This document shows, one piece after another, positions 1-8,553 of a stretch of DNA of 64,000 nt (positions are counted from its first letter, which is position 1; the number at the start of each line of letters is the position of its first letter). The notes beneath the pieces were generated by a model, which made no database searches, had not been told where the DNA came from, and saw only the letters and a list, made by a program, of their open reading frames with translations. Origin of the DNA: Georgenia satyanarayanai (GTDB lineage: Bacteria > Actinomycetota > Actinomycetes > Actinomycetales > Actinomycetaceae). The stretch is from positions 62,001 through 126,000 of the forward strand of contig NZ_UETB01000004.1 of the NCBI RefSeq assembly GCF_900116375.1, in the 5' to 3' direction. The position numbers and the translations under genes were made by a program.

Positions 1-164
1 AGCTTGCGCGGGTCGCGCGCCCCGGCGCGCACCGTGAAGCCGGCGGCGACGAGCTCGGGGACGAGCCGTCCGCCCACGTAGCCGCTCGCTCCGGTGACGA
101 GGATCCGCCGGCCACCGCCGTCGGGCAGGGACAGGTCGAGCGGCGAGGTCGGGTTGGAGCTCAT
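1..164 (-). CDS. NAD(P)-binding SDR/epimerase-like protein, partial
   Basis: Only the first 54 codons are inside the window; the gene runs off the left edge. After a 20-residue leader the protein has a beta strand and the glycine motif GASGYVGG (Rossmann GxxGxxG), then a helix and an R-x-x-x-R stretch after the second strand. This is the dinucleotide-binding start of extended short-chain dehydrogenases, nucleoside-diphosphate-sugar epimerases and NmrA-like proteins. An arginine in that place often favours NADP. The substrate cannot be told from this fragment. It is transcribed away from nadE. Confidence 0.7.
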   Translation of the reverse strand, partial: MSSNPTSPLDLSLPDGGGRRILVTGASGYVGGRLVPELVAAGFTVRAGARDPRK

Positions 165-257
165 CCGCCCACGCTAGAGGCGGGTCGCTCCAGGCACCCG
201 CCGAGAGTCCGGCCGTCCGGAATGACGACGAAACAATGCACCAGTAGATTCACGGGA

Positions 258-1100
258 ATGGACACGCAGCTGCAGTCGGAGATCATCGCCGCCCTCGAGG
301 TCATCGACCCCGACACCTTCGACGCCGCCGCCGAGGCAGAGCGTCGCATCGAGCTCCTCGCCCGCTACCTCCGGGACACCGGCGCCAAGGGCCTGGTCCT
401 CGGCATCAGCGGCGGCGTCGACTCGACGGTCGCCGGGCGTCTGTGCCAGCTCGCCTGCGAGCGGGTGCGAGAGGCAGGCGGGGAGGCGACGTTCGTGGCC
501 GTGCGCCTGCCCTACCGGGTGCAGAAGGACGAGCACGACGCCGTCGCCGCCATCGAGTTCATCGACGCCGACCTCGTGGAGACCATCGACATCGGGCCGG
601 CCACCGACGCCCTGTGGGACCAGGTCCTCGCCTCGCGCACGCCGGTCACCGACGACAAGGACGACTACCACAAGGGCAACGTCAAGGCCCGGATGCGGAT
701 GGTCAGCCAGTACGCCATCGCCGGCGCCCGCGGCATGCTCGTCGTCGGCACCGACCAGGCGGCCGAGGCGGTGGTCGGCTTCTACACCAAGTACGGCGAC
801 GGCGCCGCTGACATCACCCCGCTCTTCGGGCTGACCAAGCGCCGTGTGCGGGACATCGGGCGCCACCTCGGCACGCCCGAGGAGCTCGTCAACAAGGTCC
901 CCACGGCCGACCTCGAGTCGGACAAGCCGCTGCTGGCCGACGAGGAGGCGCTCGGCGTGCGCTACGAGGCCGTGGACGACTACCTCGAGGGCCGTGAGGT
1001 CTCGGCCGAGGACGAGGCGACCATCGTCGGCTGGTACCGCCGCACCGGCCACAAGCGCGCCCTGCCCGTGACGCCCGACGGCTACCTCGGCCGCCCCTGA
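258..1100 (+). CDS. nadE: NAD+ synthetase (ammonia-dependent type)
   Basis: Catalyses the last step of NAD+ synthesis, amidation of nicotinic acid adenine dinucleotide using ATP. From the chosen start the protein is 280 aa, the normal size for the short NH3-dependent family without a nitrilase domain. The PP-loop SGGVDS (residues 51-56) binds ATP pyrophosphate; downstream are the conserved blocks around GNVKARMRM, VGTDQAAEA and a C-terminal HKR that match NadE. I chose ATG 258 because MDTQLQSEII aligns with the usual N-terminus; an in-frame ATG at 222 would add 12 residues, and neither start has a clear Shine-Dalgarno. It is monocistronic and ends at a large inverted repeat. Confidence 0.95.
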   Translation: MDTQLQSEIIAALEVIDPDTFDAAAEAERRIELLARYLRDTGAKGLVLGISGGVDSTVAGRLCQLACERVREAGGEATFVAVRLPYRVQKDEHDAVAAIEFIDADLVETIDIGPATDALWDQVLASRTPVTDDKDDYHKGNVKARMRMVSQYAIAGARGMLVVGTDQAAEAVVGFYTKYGDGAADITPLFGLTKRRVRDIGRHLGTPEELVNKVPTADLESDKPLLADEEALGVRYEAVDDYLEGREVSAEDEATIVGWYRRTGHKRALPVTPDGYLGRP

Positions 1101-1116
1101 GGCTCACCGCCAGTCA

Positions 1117-1190
1117 CAGCTCAGCTCTCGGCGACAGGACGCCTGTCGTGTGCTGCGGCGACACATCCCCTGTCGCCGAGAGCTGAGCTG
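1117..1190. terminator. 22-bp perfect inverted repeat between convergent genes
   Basis: Arms 1117-1138 and 1169-1190 are exact reverse complements with a 30-nt spacer. The element lies between the ends of nadE (plus) and the DUF808 gene (minus), so it can end transcription from both sides. There is no T-run, and the spacer carries further copies of the GCGACA/TGTCG word, so it might instead be a dispersed palindromic repeat. Confidence 0.6.
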
Positions 1191-1197
1191 TTGCTCG

Positions 1198-2148
1198 TCA
1201 GTGGGCGGCGGCGTCCTTCTTCCTGCGCGGGACGAGGTGCATGACGGCGACGACGACGGCGCCGACGACGAGCCCGATGACCGCCGAGGACAGCGTGTTG
1301 ACGAGCCAGGTGACGAAGCCGGCCAGCGCGCCCAGCCCACCGGCCACGGCCTCCTCGAGGTGGTGGACCAGCTCGTAGGGCGCGTGCCAGCCGAGGTCGT
1401 CGACCCCGACGAGCAGGATGTGGCCACCGACCCACAGCATCGCGACCACGCCGACGACGGACAGCACCGCGAGCACCTTCGGCATCCCCTTGACGAGGAG
1501 CCGGCCCACCGTCTGGGCGGCGGCGGAGTCGCGCTTCGCGAGGCTCAGCCCGATGTCGTCCATCTTGACGATGAGCGCGACCATCCCGTAGACGAGCAGC
1601 GTGATCCCCAGGGCCACGACGACGAGGATGATCGCCCGGTTGAGGAGCGGCTCGTCGGCGACCTCGTTGAGCGCGATGACCATGATCTCGGCGGAGAGGA
1701 TGAAGTCGGTGCGGATCGCGCCGCTCACCATCGTCTTCTCGTGGTCCTCGCCCTTCGCGGCGGCGGGTGTCGCCGTCTTCTCCTTGTGGTGCCCCGTCAC
1801 GTACTCGTAGAGCTTCTCCGCGCCCTCGTAGCTGAGGTAGAGCCCGCCCACCATGAGGATCGGGGTGAGCAGCCAGGGGAGGAACTGGCTGAGCAGGAGG
1901 ATCGCCGGGAGGATGAAGACGAGCTTGTTGCGCAGCGAGCCGGTGGCGATCTTCCGGATCATCGGCAGCTCGCGGTTGGCGGTGAAGCCGTGGACGTAAC
2001 GCGGGGTCACCGCGGTGTCGTCGATGACGACGCCCACGGCCTTGGTACTGGCGCGACCCGCTGCGGCCCCGATGTCATCGACCGAGGCGGCGGCGATCTT
2101 GGCCAGGGCCGCGATGTCGTCGAGCAGGGCGGCAAGGCCACCGGCCAT
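1198..2148 (-). CDS. DUF808 family inner-membrane protein (YedI-like)
   Basis: A 316-aa polytopic membrane protein. The N-terminus (AGGLAALLDDIAALAK, then ASVDDIGAAAG and the VGVVIDDTAVTPRYV block) is the signature of the DUF808/YedI family, followed by hydrophobic segments near residues 75-110, 165-195, 215-245 and 275-305. The biochemical role of the family is unknown. The ATG at 2148 is preceded by GGAAGTGAG in the transcript. It is divergent from the dehydrogenase operon that starts at 2271, so the 122-bp gap holds both promoters. Confidence 0.88.
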   Translation of the reverse strand: MAGGLAALLDDIAALAKIAAASVDDIGAAAGRASTKAVGVVIDDTAVTPRYVHGFTANRELPMIRKIATGSLRNKLVFILPAILLLSQFLPWLLTPILMVGGLYLSYEGAEKLYEYVTGHHKEKTATPAAAKGEDHEKTMVSGAIRTDFILSAEIMVIALNEVADEPLLNRAIILVVVALGITLLVYGMVALIVKMDDIGLSLAKRDSAAAQTVGRLLVKGMPKVLAVLSVVGVVAMLWVGGHILLVGVDDLGWHAPYELVHHLEEAVAGGLGALAGFVTWLVNTLSSAVIGLVVGAVVVAVMHLVPRRKKDAAAH

Positions 2149-2270
2149 GAGTTCTCACTTCCGTTCACGAGGCGTTCGTGCCGTTGTCAGCGTGAGCATA
2201 GGGCGTGCGGGAACCGTCGGCGCGCGCGTGCCGTTCGCGCGGAGCCGCGCTCGGTGGGCAGGATGGGCAC

Positions 2271-3248
2271 GTGACGGCAGAGGCGTACTGGACGGTCGGG
2301 CCCGAGCAGGGAGAGATCCGGCAGGCGCCTCTCGCCCCTCCCGGCCCCGAGGAGGTGCTCGTCCGCGCCCTGTCCTCGGCGATCAGCCGGGGCACCGAGA
2401 CCCTCGTCCACCGCCACGCCGTGCCCGAGGCGGTCCGCCCGCTCATGCGGGCACCCTTCCAGGAGGGCGACCTGCCCGGTCCGGTGAAGTACGGCTACCT
2501 CTCGGTGGGCGTCGTCGAGGAGGGACCCGGTGAGCTGGTCGGCCGGCGGGTGTTCTGCCTGCACCCCCACCAGACCCGGTACGTCGTGCCCGCCTCCGCC
2601 GTCGTCCCCGTGCCCGACGACGTGCCCACCGGGCGCGCCCTGCTCGCCGGTGCGGTGGAGACCGCCGTCAACGCGCTGTGGGACGCCGCGCCGCGGCTGG
2701 GTGACCGGGTGGCCGTCGTCGGCCTGGGGATGATCGGCGCGTCCGTGGCCACCCTGCTGACCGGTTTCCCGCTGGAGCGGTTGCAGGTGGTCGACACCGA
2801 CCCCGCGCGCCGTGGGCTCGCCGACCGCCTCGGGCTGGAGCTCGTCGCGCCCGACGACGCCGCGGGGGACTGCGACGTCGTCCTCCACGCCTCCGCGAGC
2901 GAGGCCGGGCTCGCCACCGCCCTTCGTCTGGCCGGTGAGGAGGCGGAGGTGGTCGAGCTGTCCTGGTACGGCACCGACGCGCCGCGCGTCCCGCTGGGGG
3001 AGGCCTTCCACGCCCGGCGGCTGACCCTGCGCGCCAGCCAGGTCGGTGCGGTCAGCGCGGCACGCCGGACCCGCCGCACCACCACCGACCGGCTGGCGGT
3101 GGCCCTGGACGCACTGCGCGACCCGCGCTTCGACGCCCTCCTCACCGGCGCCAGCGACTTCGCCGAGCTGCCCGAGGTCATGGCCGACATCGCCTCCGGC
3201 CGGCTTCCCGCCCTGTGCCACGTCATCCGCTACCCCGAGGAGAGCTGA
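2271..3248 (+). CDS. Zinc-type (MDR) dehydrogenase
   Basis: A 325-aa medium-chain dehydrogenase/reductase with a GroES-like N-terminal half and a Rossmann half carrying GLGMIGAS near residue 145. The SRGTE segment near residue 40 and the VETAVNALWD segment fit the 'zinc-binding alcohol dehydrogenase' subfamily, but the usual catalytic Cys/His zinc ligands are not obvious, so it may be zinc-independent. I chose GTG 2271 because AGGA lies about 8 nt upstream; an ATG at 2205 would add 22 poorly conserved residues. Its stop directly abuts the start of the PTPS-like gene, so the two are co-translated. The substrate is unknown; the context points to a GTP-derived pyrimidine or pterin pathway. Confidence 0.85.
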   Translation: MTAEAYWTVGPEQGEIRQAPLAPPGPEEVLVRALSSAISRGTETLVHRHAVPEAVRPLMRAPFQEGDLPGPVKYGYLSVGVVEEGPGELVGRRVFCLHPHQTRYVVPASAVVPVPDDVPTGRALLAGAVETAVNALWDAAPRLGDRVAVVGLGMIGASVATLLTGFPLERLQVVDTDPARRGLADRLGLELVAPDDAAGDCDVVLHASASEAGLATALRLAGEEAEVVELSWYGTDAPRVPLGEAFHARRLTLRASQVGAVSAARRTRRTTTDRLAVALDALRDPRFDALLTGASDFAELPEVMADIASGRLPALCHVIRYPEES

Positions 3249-3635
3249 GTGTTCAGCGTGACGGTCCGCGACCACATGATGGTCGCCCACTCCCTGCCCG
3301 ACCCGTTCTTCGGGCCCGCGCAGGGTCTGCACGGCGTCACCTACGTCGTCGAGCTGACCTTCTACCGCCCCGAGCTCGACGAGCACGGTGTGGTCATCGA
3401 CATCGGCGCGGCCACCGAGCGGCTGGCCGAGGTGACCGGTGAGCTGCGGTACCGGAACCTCGACGACCTCGAGGTGTTCGCCGGCACGGTCACCACCACC
3501 GAGGTGGTGGCCCGGCACGTGGCCCACCGGGTGGTCGAGGGTCTGGACACGGCGCCGTTCACGGCGGTCGAGGTCACCCTCCACGAGCACCCCGACGCCT
3601 GGGCCACCTACCGCCTCGACCTCACCAGCCCGTAG
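3249..3635 (+). CDS. 6-pyruvoyl-tetrahydropterin synthase/QueD-like protein, diverged active site
   Basis: A 128-aa T-fold protein matching the PTPS/6-carboxytetrahydropterin synthase family in length and motif order: VAHSL (first zinc His, residue 13), LHGVTY in place of LHGHxY, GVVIDIG in place of GMVxDF, RYRNLDD in place of DHxxLN, and a C-terminal LHEHPD in place of the xxET motif. One zinc-ligand His is Val, the catalytic Cys before LHG is missing and the catalytic DH is RY. It is therefore unlikely to make standard PTPS or QueD products. GTG 3249 follows the dehydrogenase stop with no gap. It belongs to a three-gene operon with the dehydrogenase and glycosyltransferase. Confidence 0.82.
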   Translation: MFSVTVRDHMMVAHSLPDPFFGPAQGLHGVTYVVELTFYRPELDEHGVVIDIGAATERLAEVTGELRYRNLDDLEVFAGTVTTTEVVARHVAHRVVEGLDTAPFTAVEVTLHEHPDAWATYRLDLTSP

Positions 3636-3639
3636 CGCC

Positions 3640-4695
3640 GTGACGCCGCTGCGGTTCGTCGTCCCCGCCCGGGGAGCCGGGCCCAGCGGCGGTGACGTCT
3701 ACGACTCCCACCTGGCCCGCGCCTGGGACGCCGAGCACGGCCGGGTCGACGTCCTCGCGCTGCCCGGGACGTGGCCCCGGCCCGGCGCGACCGAGCGTCA
3801 CGCGCTGGCGCTCGCGCTGCGGACCACGGGCACGGTGCTGCTCGACGGCCTCGTCGGCAGCCCCTGTCCCGAGGAGGTGGAGCACGCCGTCGCCGCCGGC
3901 GCACGCGTCGTCCTGCTGGTGCACCTGCCCCTGCCCGCCGAGGCCGGGCTGCCCCCGCGGGAGGCCGAGCGGCTCGCCGGGCTCGAGTCGCGCACCGTCC
4001 GCGCCGCCTCCGTCGTCGTCACCACGAGCCACTGGGCGGCCGGCGACCTCGTGCGCCGCTACGGCCGCGACGACGTCGTCGTCGCCGTGCCGGGTGCCGT
4101 CCGCGGTCCGGCGGCGACGGGCAGCCGGCCACCGCACCTGCTCGTGCTCGGCGCGCTCACCGCGGTGAAGAACCACGCCGTCCTCGTCCCGGCGCTCGCC
4201 ACGCTGCGGGACCTGCCCTGGCAGGCGACCTTCGCCGGACCGACCGGTGCCCAGCCCGCCGTCGCCGGCGGTGTCGCCCGCGCGCTCGCGAAGGCTGGAC
4301 TGGCGGGCCGGGTGGACCTGCCGGGCTCGGTGACCGGCGCGGACCTGGAGGCGCTGTGGGTGCGCACCGACCTGCTGCTCGTGCCCTCGCTCGTCGAGAC
4401 CTACGGGCTCGTGGTCACCGAGGCGCTCGCCCGCACCGTCCCCGCCGTCGTCGCGGCCGGGACGGGCGCGGTGGAGGCGCTCACCGGCTCGCCCACCCCG
4501 CTCCCCACCGACGACGTCGGGCCCGGGGCTGCCGTGCCGCCCACCGACCCGGCCGCCTGGGAGCGGGTCCTGCACCGCTGGCTCACCACCCCGCAGCTGC
4601 GGGCGGGGTGGCGGGCGGCGGCCCAGGTGCGCCGGGAGCAGCTGCGCACCTGGGCCGACACCGCAGCGGACCTACGGCGCGGGCTCCTCGGCTGA
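3640..4695 (+). CDS. GT-B glycosyltransferase, family 4-like
   Basis: A 351-aa protein with two Rossmann-like halves. The C-terminal half has the nucleotide-sugar site typical of GT4 enzymes: a GALTAVKNH lysine segment, then LVPSLVETYGLVVTEALA with the E-x7-E pair. The N-terminal half starts with RFVVPARGAGPSGGDVYD, whose glycines sit where GT4 enzymes bind the acceptor and diphosphate. GTG 3640 lies 4 nt after the PTPS-like stop. The last 24 nt overlap, tail to tail, the end of the RibA/RibD gene on the other strand. From its operon the acceptor may be a pterin or pyrimidine; this is inference, and a lipid or protein acceptor is not excluded. Confidence 0.85.
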   Translation: MTPLRFVVPARGAGPSGGDVYDSHLARAWDAEHGRVDVLALPGTWPRPGATERHALALALRTTGTVLLDGLVGSPCPEEVEHAVAAGARVVLLVHLPLPAEAGLPPREAERLAGLESRTVRAASVVVTTSHWAAGDLVRRYGRDDVVVAVPGAVRGPAATGSRPPHLLVLGALTAVKNHAVLVPALATLRDLPWQATFAGPTGAQPAVAGGVARALAKAGLAGRVDLPGSVTGADLEALWVRTDLLLVPSLVETYGLVVTEALARTVPAVVAAGTGAVEALTGSPTPLPTDDVGPGAAVPPTDPAAWERVLHRWLTTPQLRAGWRAAAQVRREQLRTWADTAADLRRGLLG

Positions 4696-6081
4696 GCGCA
4701 GCGCGCGCAGGTCGAGCTCGGTGCACACGTCCTCACCGAGGAGGAACCGGCGTGACCCCGTGCGGATCGCGTCGGCCAGCAGGTCCGAGCCGGCGAACCG
4801 CAGGCCCGGGACGCCGTCGCCGATGAGCACCGGCGCGGTCGTGAGGTAGAGGCGGTCGAGCACCCCGGCGCGGAGGAAGGCCGAGACGACCCGCCCGCCG
4901 CCCTCGACGAGCACCCGTCCCAGGCCCCGTCCGCGCAGCAGCCCCAGCACGCGCACGGGATCGGCCGGGCCGTCGTCGTCCAGGCGGACGACGTCGACGT
5001 GCTCCGGCAGGTCCGTCGGTGCCGTGGCCCCTGGGCCGAGGAGCCACAGCGTGGGCGCGGCCCCGTCGGTGAGCAGGCGAGAGGTGAGCGGGGCGCGGCC
5101 CCGGGGGTCGAGCACCACCCGGACCGGGTTGTGCCCGGGGACCGCACGGACGGTGAGACGCGGGTCGTCCGCGGTCACCGTCCCCACCCCGACGACGACG
5201 GCGTCGACCAGTGCCCGCATCCGGTGCAGGTGCTCCCGGTCCGCCTCGCCGGTGACGAACTCCGCGTCACCGGTCCGCGAGGCGATGAACCCGTCCAGGC
5301 TCTGCCCGAGCTGACCGATGACGTAGTCCGTGCCGAGCGAGACGAGGGGGCCGTACCGGTCGACGAGCTCGTGGGCCGCGTCCTGCGGACCGACCACCGG
5401 GACGGCGCCGCCGAGCAGCGCCTGCCACGGGTCGTCGACGAGGGGGCGGTCGTGCCGCATCCGCTCCCGCTTGGTGGCGAGGTAGGTCTCGTTCTGCGGG
5501 TGGGCCGGGACGATGAGGCTGACCCGCTCGGTCACCTCGATCCCCAGGTCCGTCAGGGCCTCCTCCTTCGCCGGGTTGGAGGACAGCAGGCGGACCCGGC
5601 TGATCCCGAGGTCGCGCAGGATGTCGGCCGACTGGTCGTAGCTGCGGGCGTCGGCAGCGTGCCCCAGGGCCACGTTGGCGTCGACGGTGTCCGCCCCGAG
5701 GTCCTGCAGGGCGTAGGCCCGCAGCTTCTCCAGCAGCCCGATCCCGCGCCCCTCGTGGCCGCGGACGTAGACGACGGCCCCCTCGCCCTCGGCGGCCACC
5801 GCGGCGAGGGCGGCGTCCAGCTGCTCCCCGCAGTCACACCGCCACGAGCCGAACGCGTCACCGGTGAGGCACTCGGAGTGCACCCGTACGAGCGGGGTGG
5901 TCAGTGGGCCGGGGTCGGTCAGGCCGCGCACCAGCGCGACGTGGGTGGTGCCGTTGACGTCGCGGTACCCCAGCATGCGGAAGGGGCCGTGCCGGGTCGG
6001 CAGGACGGTCTCCACCTCCCGCTCGACGACAGGAGCGTCCGGGGGGAGGCGTCGGTGGGCGCGTTCCTCGAGCTGTGACAT
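4672..6081 (-). CDS. GTP cyclohydrolase II fused to RibD-type reductase domain
   Basis: A 469-aa two-domain enzyme. Residues about 20-215 are GTP cyclohydrolase II: SECLTGDAFGSWRCDCGEQL holds the three zinc cysteines, EGRGIGLLEKLRAYALQD the catalytic loop with its Tyr, followed by the DTVDAN block. Residues about 245-465 are a RibD C-terminal/dihydrofolate-reductase-like domain (GQLGQSLDGFIA, DPRLTVR, VEGGG). No DHBP synthase or deaminase domain is present, unlike housekeeping RibBA or full RibD. It could hydrolyse GTP and reduce the ribosyl chain. ATG 6081 is chosen; a TTG at 6117 has a good GGAG and is coupled to the HAD stop, so a 12-residue longer form is possible. Confidence 0.9.
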   Translation of the reverse strand: MSQLEERAHRRLPPDAPVVEREVETVLPTRHGPFRMLGYRDVNGTTHVALVRGLTDPGPLTTPLVRVHSECLTGDAFGSWRCDCGEQLDAALAAVAAEGEGAVVYVRGHEGRGIGLLEKLRAYALQDLGADTVDANVALGHAADARSYDQSADILRDLGISRVRLLSSNPAKEEALTDLGIEVTERVSLIVPAHPQNETYLATKRERMRHDRPLVDDPWQALLGGAVPVVGPQDAAHELVDRYGPLVSLGTDYVIGQLGQSLDGFIASRTGDAEFVTGEADREHLHRMRALVDAVVVGVGTVTADDPRLTVRAVPGHNPVRVVLDPRGRAPLTSRLLTDGAAPTLWLLGPGATAPTDLPEHVDVVRLDDDGPADPVRVLGLLRGRGLGRVLVEGGGRVVSAFLRAGVLDRLYLTTAPVLIGDGVPGLRFAGSDLLADAIRTGSRRFLLGEDVCTELDLRALRSAEEPAP

Positions 6082-6117
6082 GGGGGTGATTCTGCCTTCG
6101 GAGGGGGGCCTGACCAA

Positions 6118-6801
6118 CTAGCGCTCCGGGAGGAGCGAGGCGAGGTCCGGGACGGCGACGGCGGCGCCGGCCGCGAGGAGCTCGGCGCGGCGAGCAGGGT
6201 CGGGGGACAGGCCGATGCAGGGCATCGCGGCCGCGGTCGCCGCGTGGACGTCGGAGGCGCTGTCGCCCACCATGACGGCCTCGCCCGGGCCGGTGCCGGC
6301 CTCGCGCGCGGCCGCGAGCAGCATGCTGGGGGAGGGCTTGAGCCGCTCGAGCGCGTCGGGCGTGCGGCCGTGGACGGGCAGCGCGGTGAGCGGTGGCCCG
6401 CCGTGGGCGAGGACCGCCGTGACCGCTCCCGCTGCGTTGTTCGTGACGACGGCGACGCCGGTGCCCCGCTCGTGGCACGCCCGGACGAAGGCGCCGGCCG
6501 CTGCGACGGGGCGAGCCGCGGCGGCCGCCTCGAGCTCCCGCTCGGTGCACCACCGCTCGACGGCCCGCGCGGTGGCGGCGTCCCGCCGGGAGACGAGCCG
6601 CAGGAGCTGGACGTGGTCGGTCTGCCGCGCCAGCTCGTCGTCGAGGACGACACCGAGCGACACCGCCAGCTCGCGTGCCCCCGCCGCGACCCGGAGGAAC
6701 TTCTCGCCGGGCAGCAGCCGGGCGAGGGGGCCGTCGAAGTCGAGCACCACCAGCCGGCAGCGGTGCAGCAGCGCCCGTACGGCGTCCACGGAGTCGGTCA
6801 C
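6118..6801 (-). CDS. HAD-superfamily phosphatase
   Basis: A 227-aa HAD hydrolase with all four motifs: LDFDGPLA (nucleophile and acid Asp, residues 20-23), VVTNN (motif II), LKPSP (motif III Lys) and GDSASDV (motif IV). The cap between motifs I and II is alpha-helical (C1 type), as in phosphoglycolate-phosphatase-like enzymes. Its stop is adjacent to an alternative start of the cyclohydrolase gene, so the two form an operon. A reasonable role is to dephosphorylate the ribosyl or ribitylaminopyrimidine phosphate made by the neighbouring enzyme, a step that HAD phosphatases perform in riboflavin synthesis; this is inferred from context. Confidence 0.85.
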   Translation of the reverse strand: MTDSVDAVRALLHRCRLVVLDFDGPLARLLPGEKFLRVAAGARELAVSLGVVLDDELARQTDHVQLLRLVSRRDAATARAVERWCTERELEAAAAARPVAAAGAFVRACHERGTGVAVVTNNAAGAVTAVLAHGGPPLTALPVHGRTPDALERLKPSPSMLLAAAREAGTGPGEAVMVGDSASDVHAATAAAMPCIGLSPDPARRAELLAAGAAVAVPDLASLLPER

Positions 6802-6879
6802 GGCGCGATCGTACGGGGCGGGACGGACGGCGGCCCGTCCCGGTGGTGCCGGGACGGGCCGCCGCGTGGTGGGCAGGGT

Positions 6880-8553
6880 CTACGCGGACGACTTCGCCCG
6901 CGTCGCGGGGTAGCGGATGGACTCGACCATCTCCTGCACGTGCTCCGACGGTGGGCGGGTCAGCGTCGAGACCGTGACGGTCACGACGAAGTTGACCAGG
7001 GCGCCGATGGCGCCGATGCCCTCGGGCGAGACTCCGAGGACGTGCTCGTTCGCGCTGAGGCCGAACACCTCGAGCGTGTAGAGCATGTAGCCGCCGGTGA
7101 ACAGCAGACCGGTGAGCATGCCCGCGGCCGCGCCGGTGGCGTTGGCCTTCTTCCAGAAGATGCCCAGGATGAGGATCGGGAAGAACGTCGATGCCGCGAG
7201 CCCGAAGGCGAAGGCCACGACCTGTGCGACGAACGCGGGCGGGTTGAGGCCGCCGAAGATCGCGACGACCACGGCTCCGGCCATGGCGAGCCGGCCGACG
7301 AGCATCTGCTTCCTCTCCGACGCCCTCTCCTTGGAGACCATCCGGAAGTAGATGTCGTGCGAGGTGGCGGAGGAGATGACCAGCAGCAGCCCGGCAGCGG
7401 TGGAGAGTGCCGCCGCCATGCCGCCCGCGGCCATGAGCCCGATGATCGGCGCGGGAAGGCCGCCGATCTCGGGGGAGGCGAGGACGAGGATGTCGTTGGA
7501 GATGATGAGGTCCGCGCCCGACGCCGCCGAGTTGGAGACGCTCTCGATCAGCCCACCGCCGTTGTTGAGCGTGACGTAGCCGGCGTCCGCCCAGGGAGCG
7601 ATCCACTCCGGGAGGTCCTGCGCCGTGGCGCCGTCGACGTCACGCAGCAGGTTGAGGCTGGTGAAGGCGCCGACCGCCGGTGCCGTCAGGTAGAGCAGCG
7701 AGATGAAGAACAGCGCCCAGAAGGCCGAGAACCGGGCGCCACGCACCGTCTTGGTGGTGTAGAAGCGGATGATGACGTGCGGCAGCCCGGCGGTGCCGAG
7801 CATGAGGGAGGCGGTGACCAGGAAGACGTCGAGCTGCCCACCGGGACGTCCGACGAACGCCTCGGTGAACTGGTCGAGCCCGAACTCCACCCGCAGGGCG
7901 TCGAGCTCGGCGAGGATCGACCCGTAGGAGATCTGCGGGATCGGGATGTTCGTCATCTTCTGGGCCACGGCCACCGCCGGGATCAGGTAGGCGGTGATGA
8001 GGACGACGTACTGCGCCACCTGGGTGTAGGTGATGCCCTTCATGCCGCCGAGCACGGCGTAGAAGAAGATGACGGCGGCCGCGACGACCACCGCCCACTC
8101 GGCGCTCAGCCCGAGGAACCGGGCGAAGACCACGCCACCACCGGTCATCTGGCCGACGACGTAGGTGAAGGACACGACGACGGCGGCCACCGCCGCCACG
8201 AACCGCACCGTGTCGCTGTAGCGCTCGCCGACGAACTCGGGAACGGTGAACTTGCCCCACTTGCGCAGGTACGGCGCCAGCAGGAGGGCGAGCAGCACGT
8301 AGCCGCCGGTCCAGCCCATGAGGTAGACCGAGCCGTCGGAGCCGAGGAAGGCGAGCATGCCCGCCATGCCGATGAAGCTCGCCGCGGACATCCAGTCGGC
8401 CGCGATGGCCGCACCGTTGGCGATGGTCGGCACACCCTGGGAGGCGACGTAGAACTCCCGGGTCTCCTTCACCCGGGAGCGCCAGGCGATGTAGAGGTAG
8501 ATGCCGAACGTGAGGATGAGGAAGAAGGCGGTCCAGAACTGCATGTCGCTCAC
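6880..8553 (-). CDS. actP: Sodium:solute symporter, cation/acetate (ActP-like)
   Basis: A 557-aa transporter of the SSS family with about 13-14 membrane segments. ADWMSAASFIGMAG, GLPHVIIRFYTT and the AALSTAAGLLLVISSATSHD block match ActP/MctC-type carriers of acetate, pyruvate and similar monocarboxylates. The second residue block, DMQFWTAFFLILTFGIYL, is the first membrane segment. The start overlaps the end of the DUF485 gene by 4 nt, the usual yjcH-actP arrangement. The exact substrate cannot be told from sequence. Confidence 0.92.
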   Translation of the reverse strand: MSDMQFWTAFFLILTFGIYLYIAWRSRVKETREFYVASQGVPTIANGAAIAADWMSAASFIGMAGMLAFLGSDGSVYLMGWTGGYVLLALLLAPYLRKWGKFTVPEFVGERYSDTVRFVAAVAAVVVSFTYVVGQMTGGGVVFARFLGLSAEWAVVVAAAVIFFYAVLGGMKGITYTQVAQYVVLITAYLIPAVAVAQKMTNIPIPQISYGSILAELDALRVEFGLDQFTEAFVGRPGGQLDVFLVTASLMLGTAGLPHVIIRFYTTKTVRGARFSAFWALFFISLLYLTAPAVGAFTSLNLLRDVDGATAQDLPEWIAPWADAGYVTLNNGGGLIESVSNSAASGADLIISNDILVLASPEIGGLPAPIIGLMAAGGMAAALSTAAGLLLVISSATSHDIYFRMVSKERASERKQMLVGRLAMAGAVVVAIFGGLNPPAFVAQVVAFAFGLAASTFFPILILGIFWKKANATGAAAGMLTGLLFTGGYMLYTLEVFGLSANEHVLGVSPEGIGAIGALVNFVVTVTVSTLTRPPSEHVQEMVESIRYPATRAKSSA

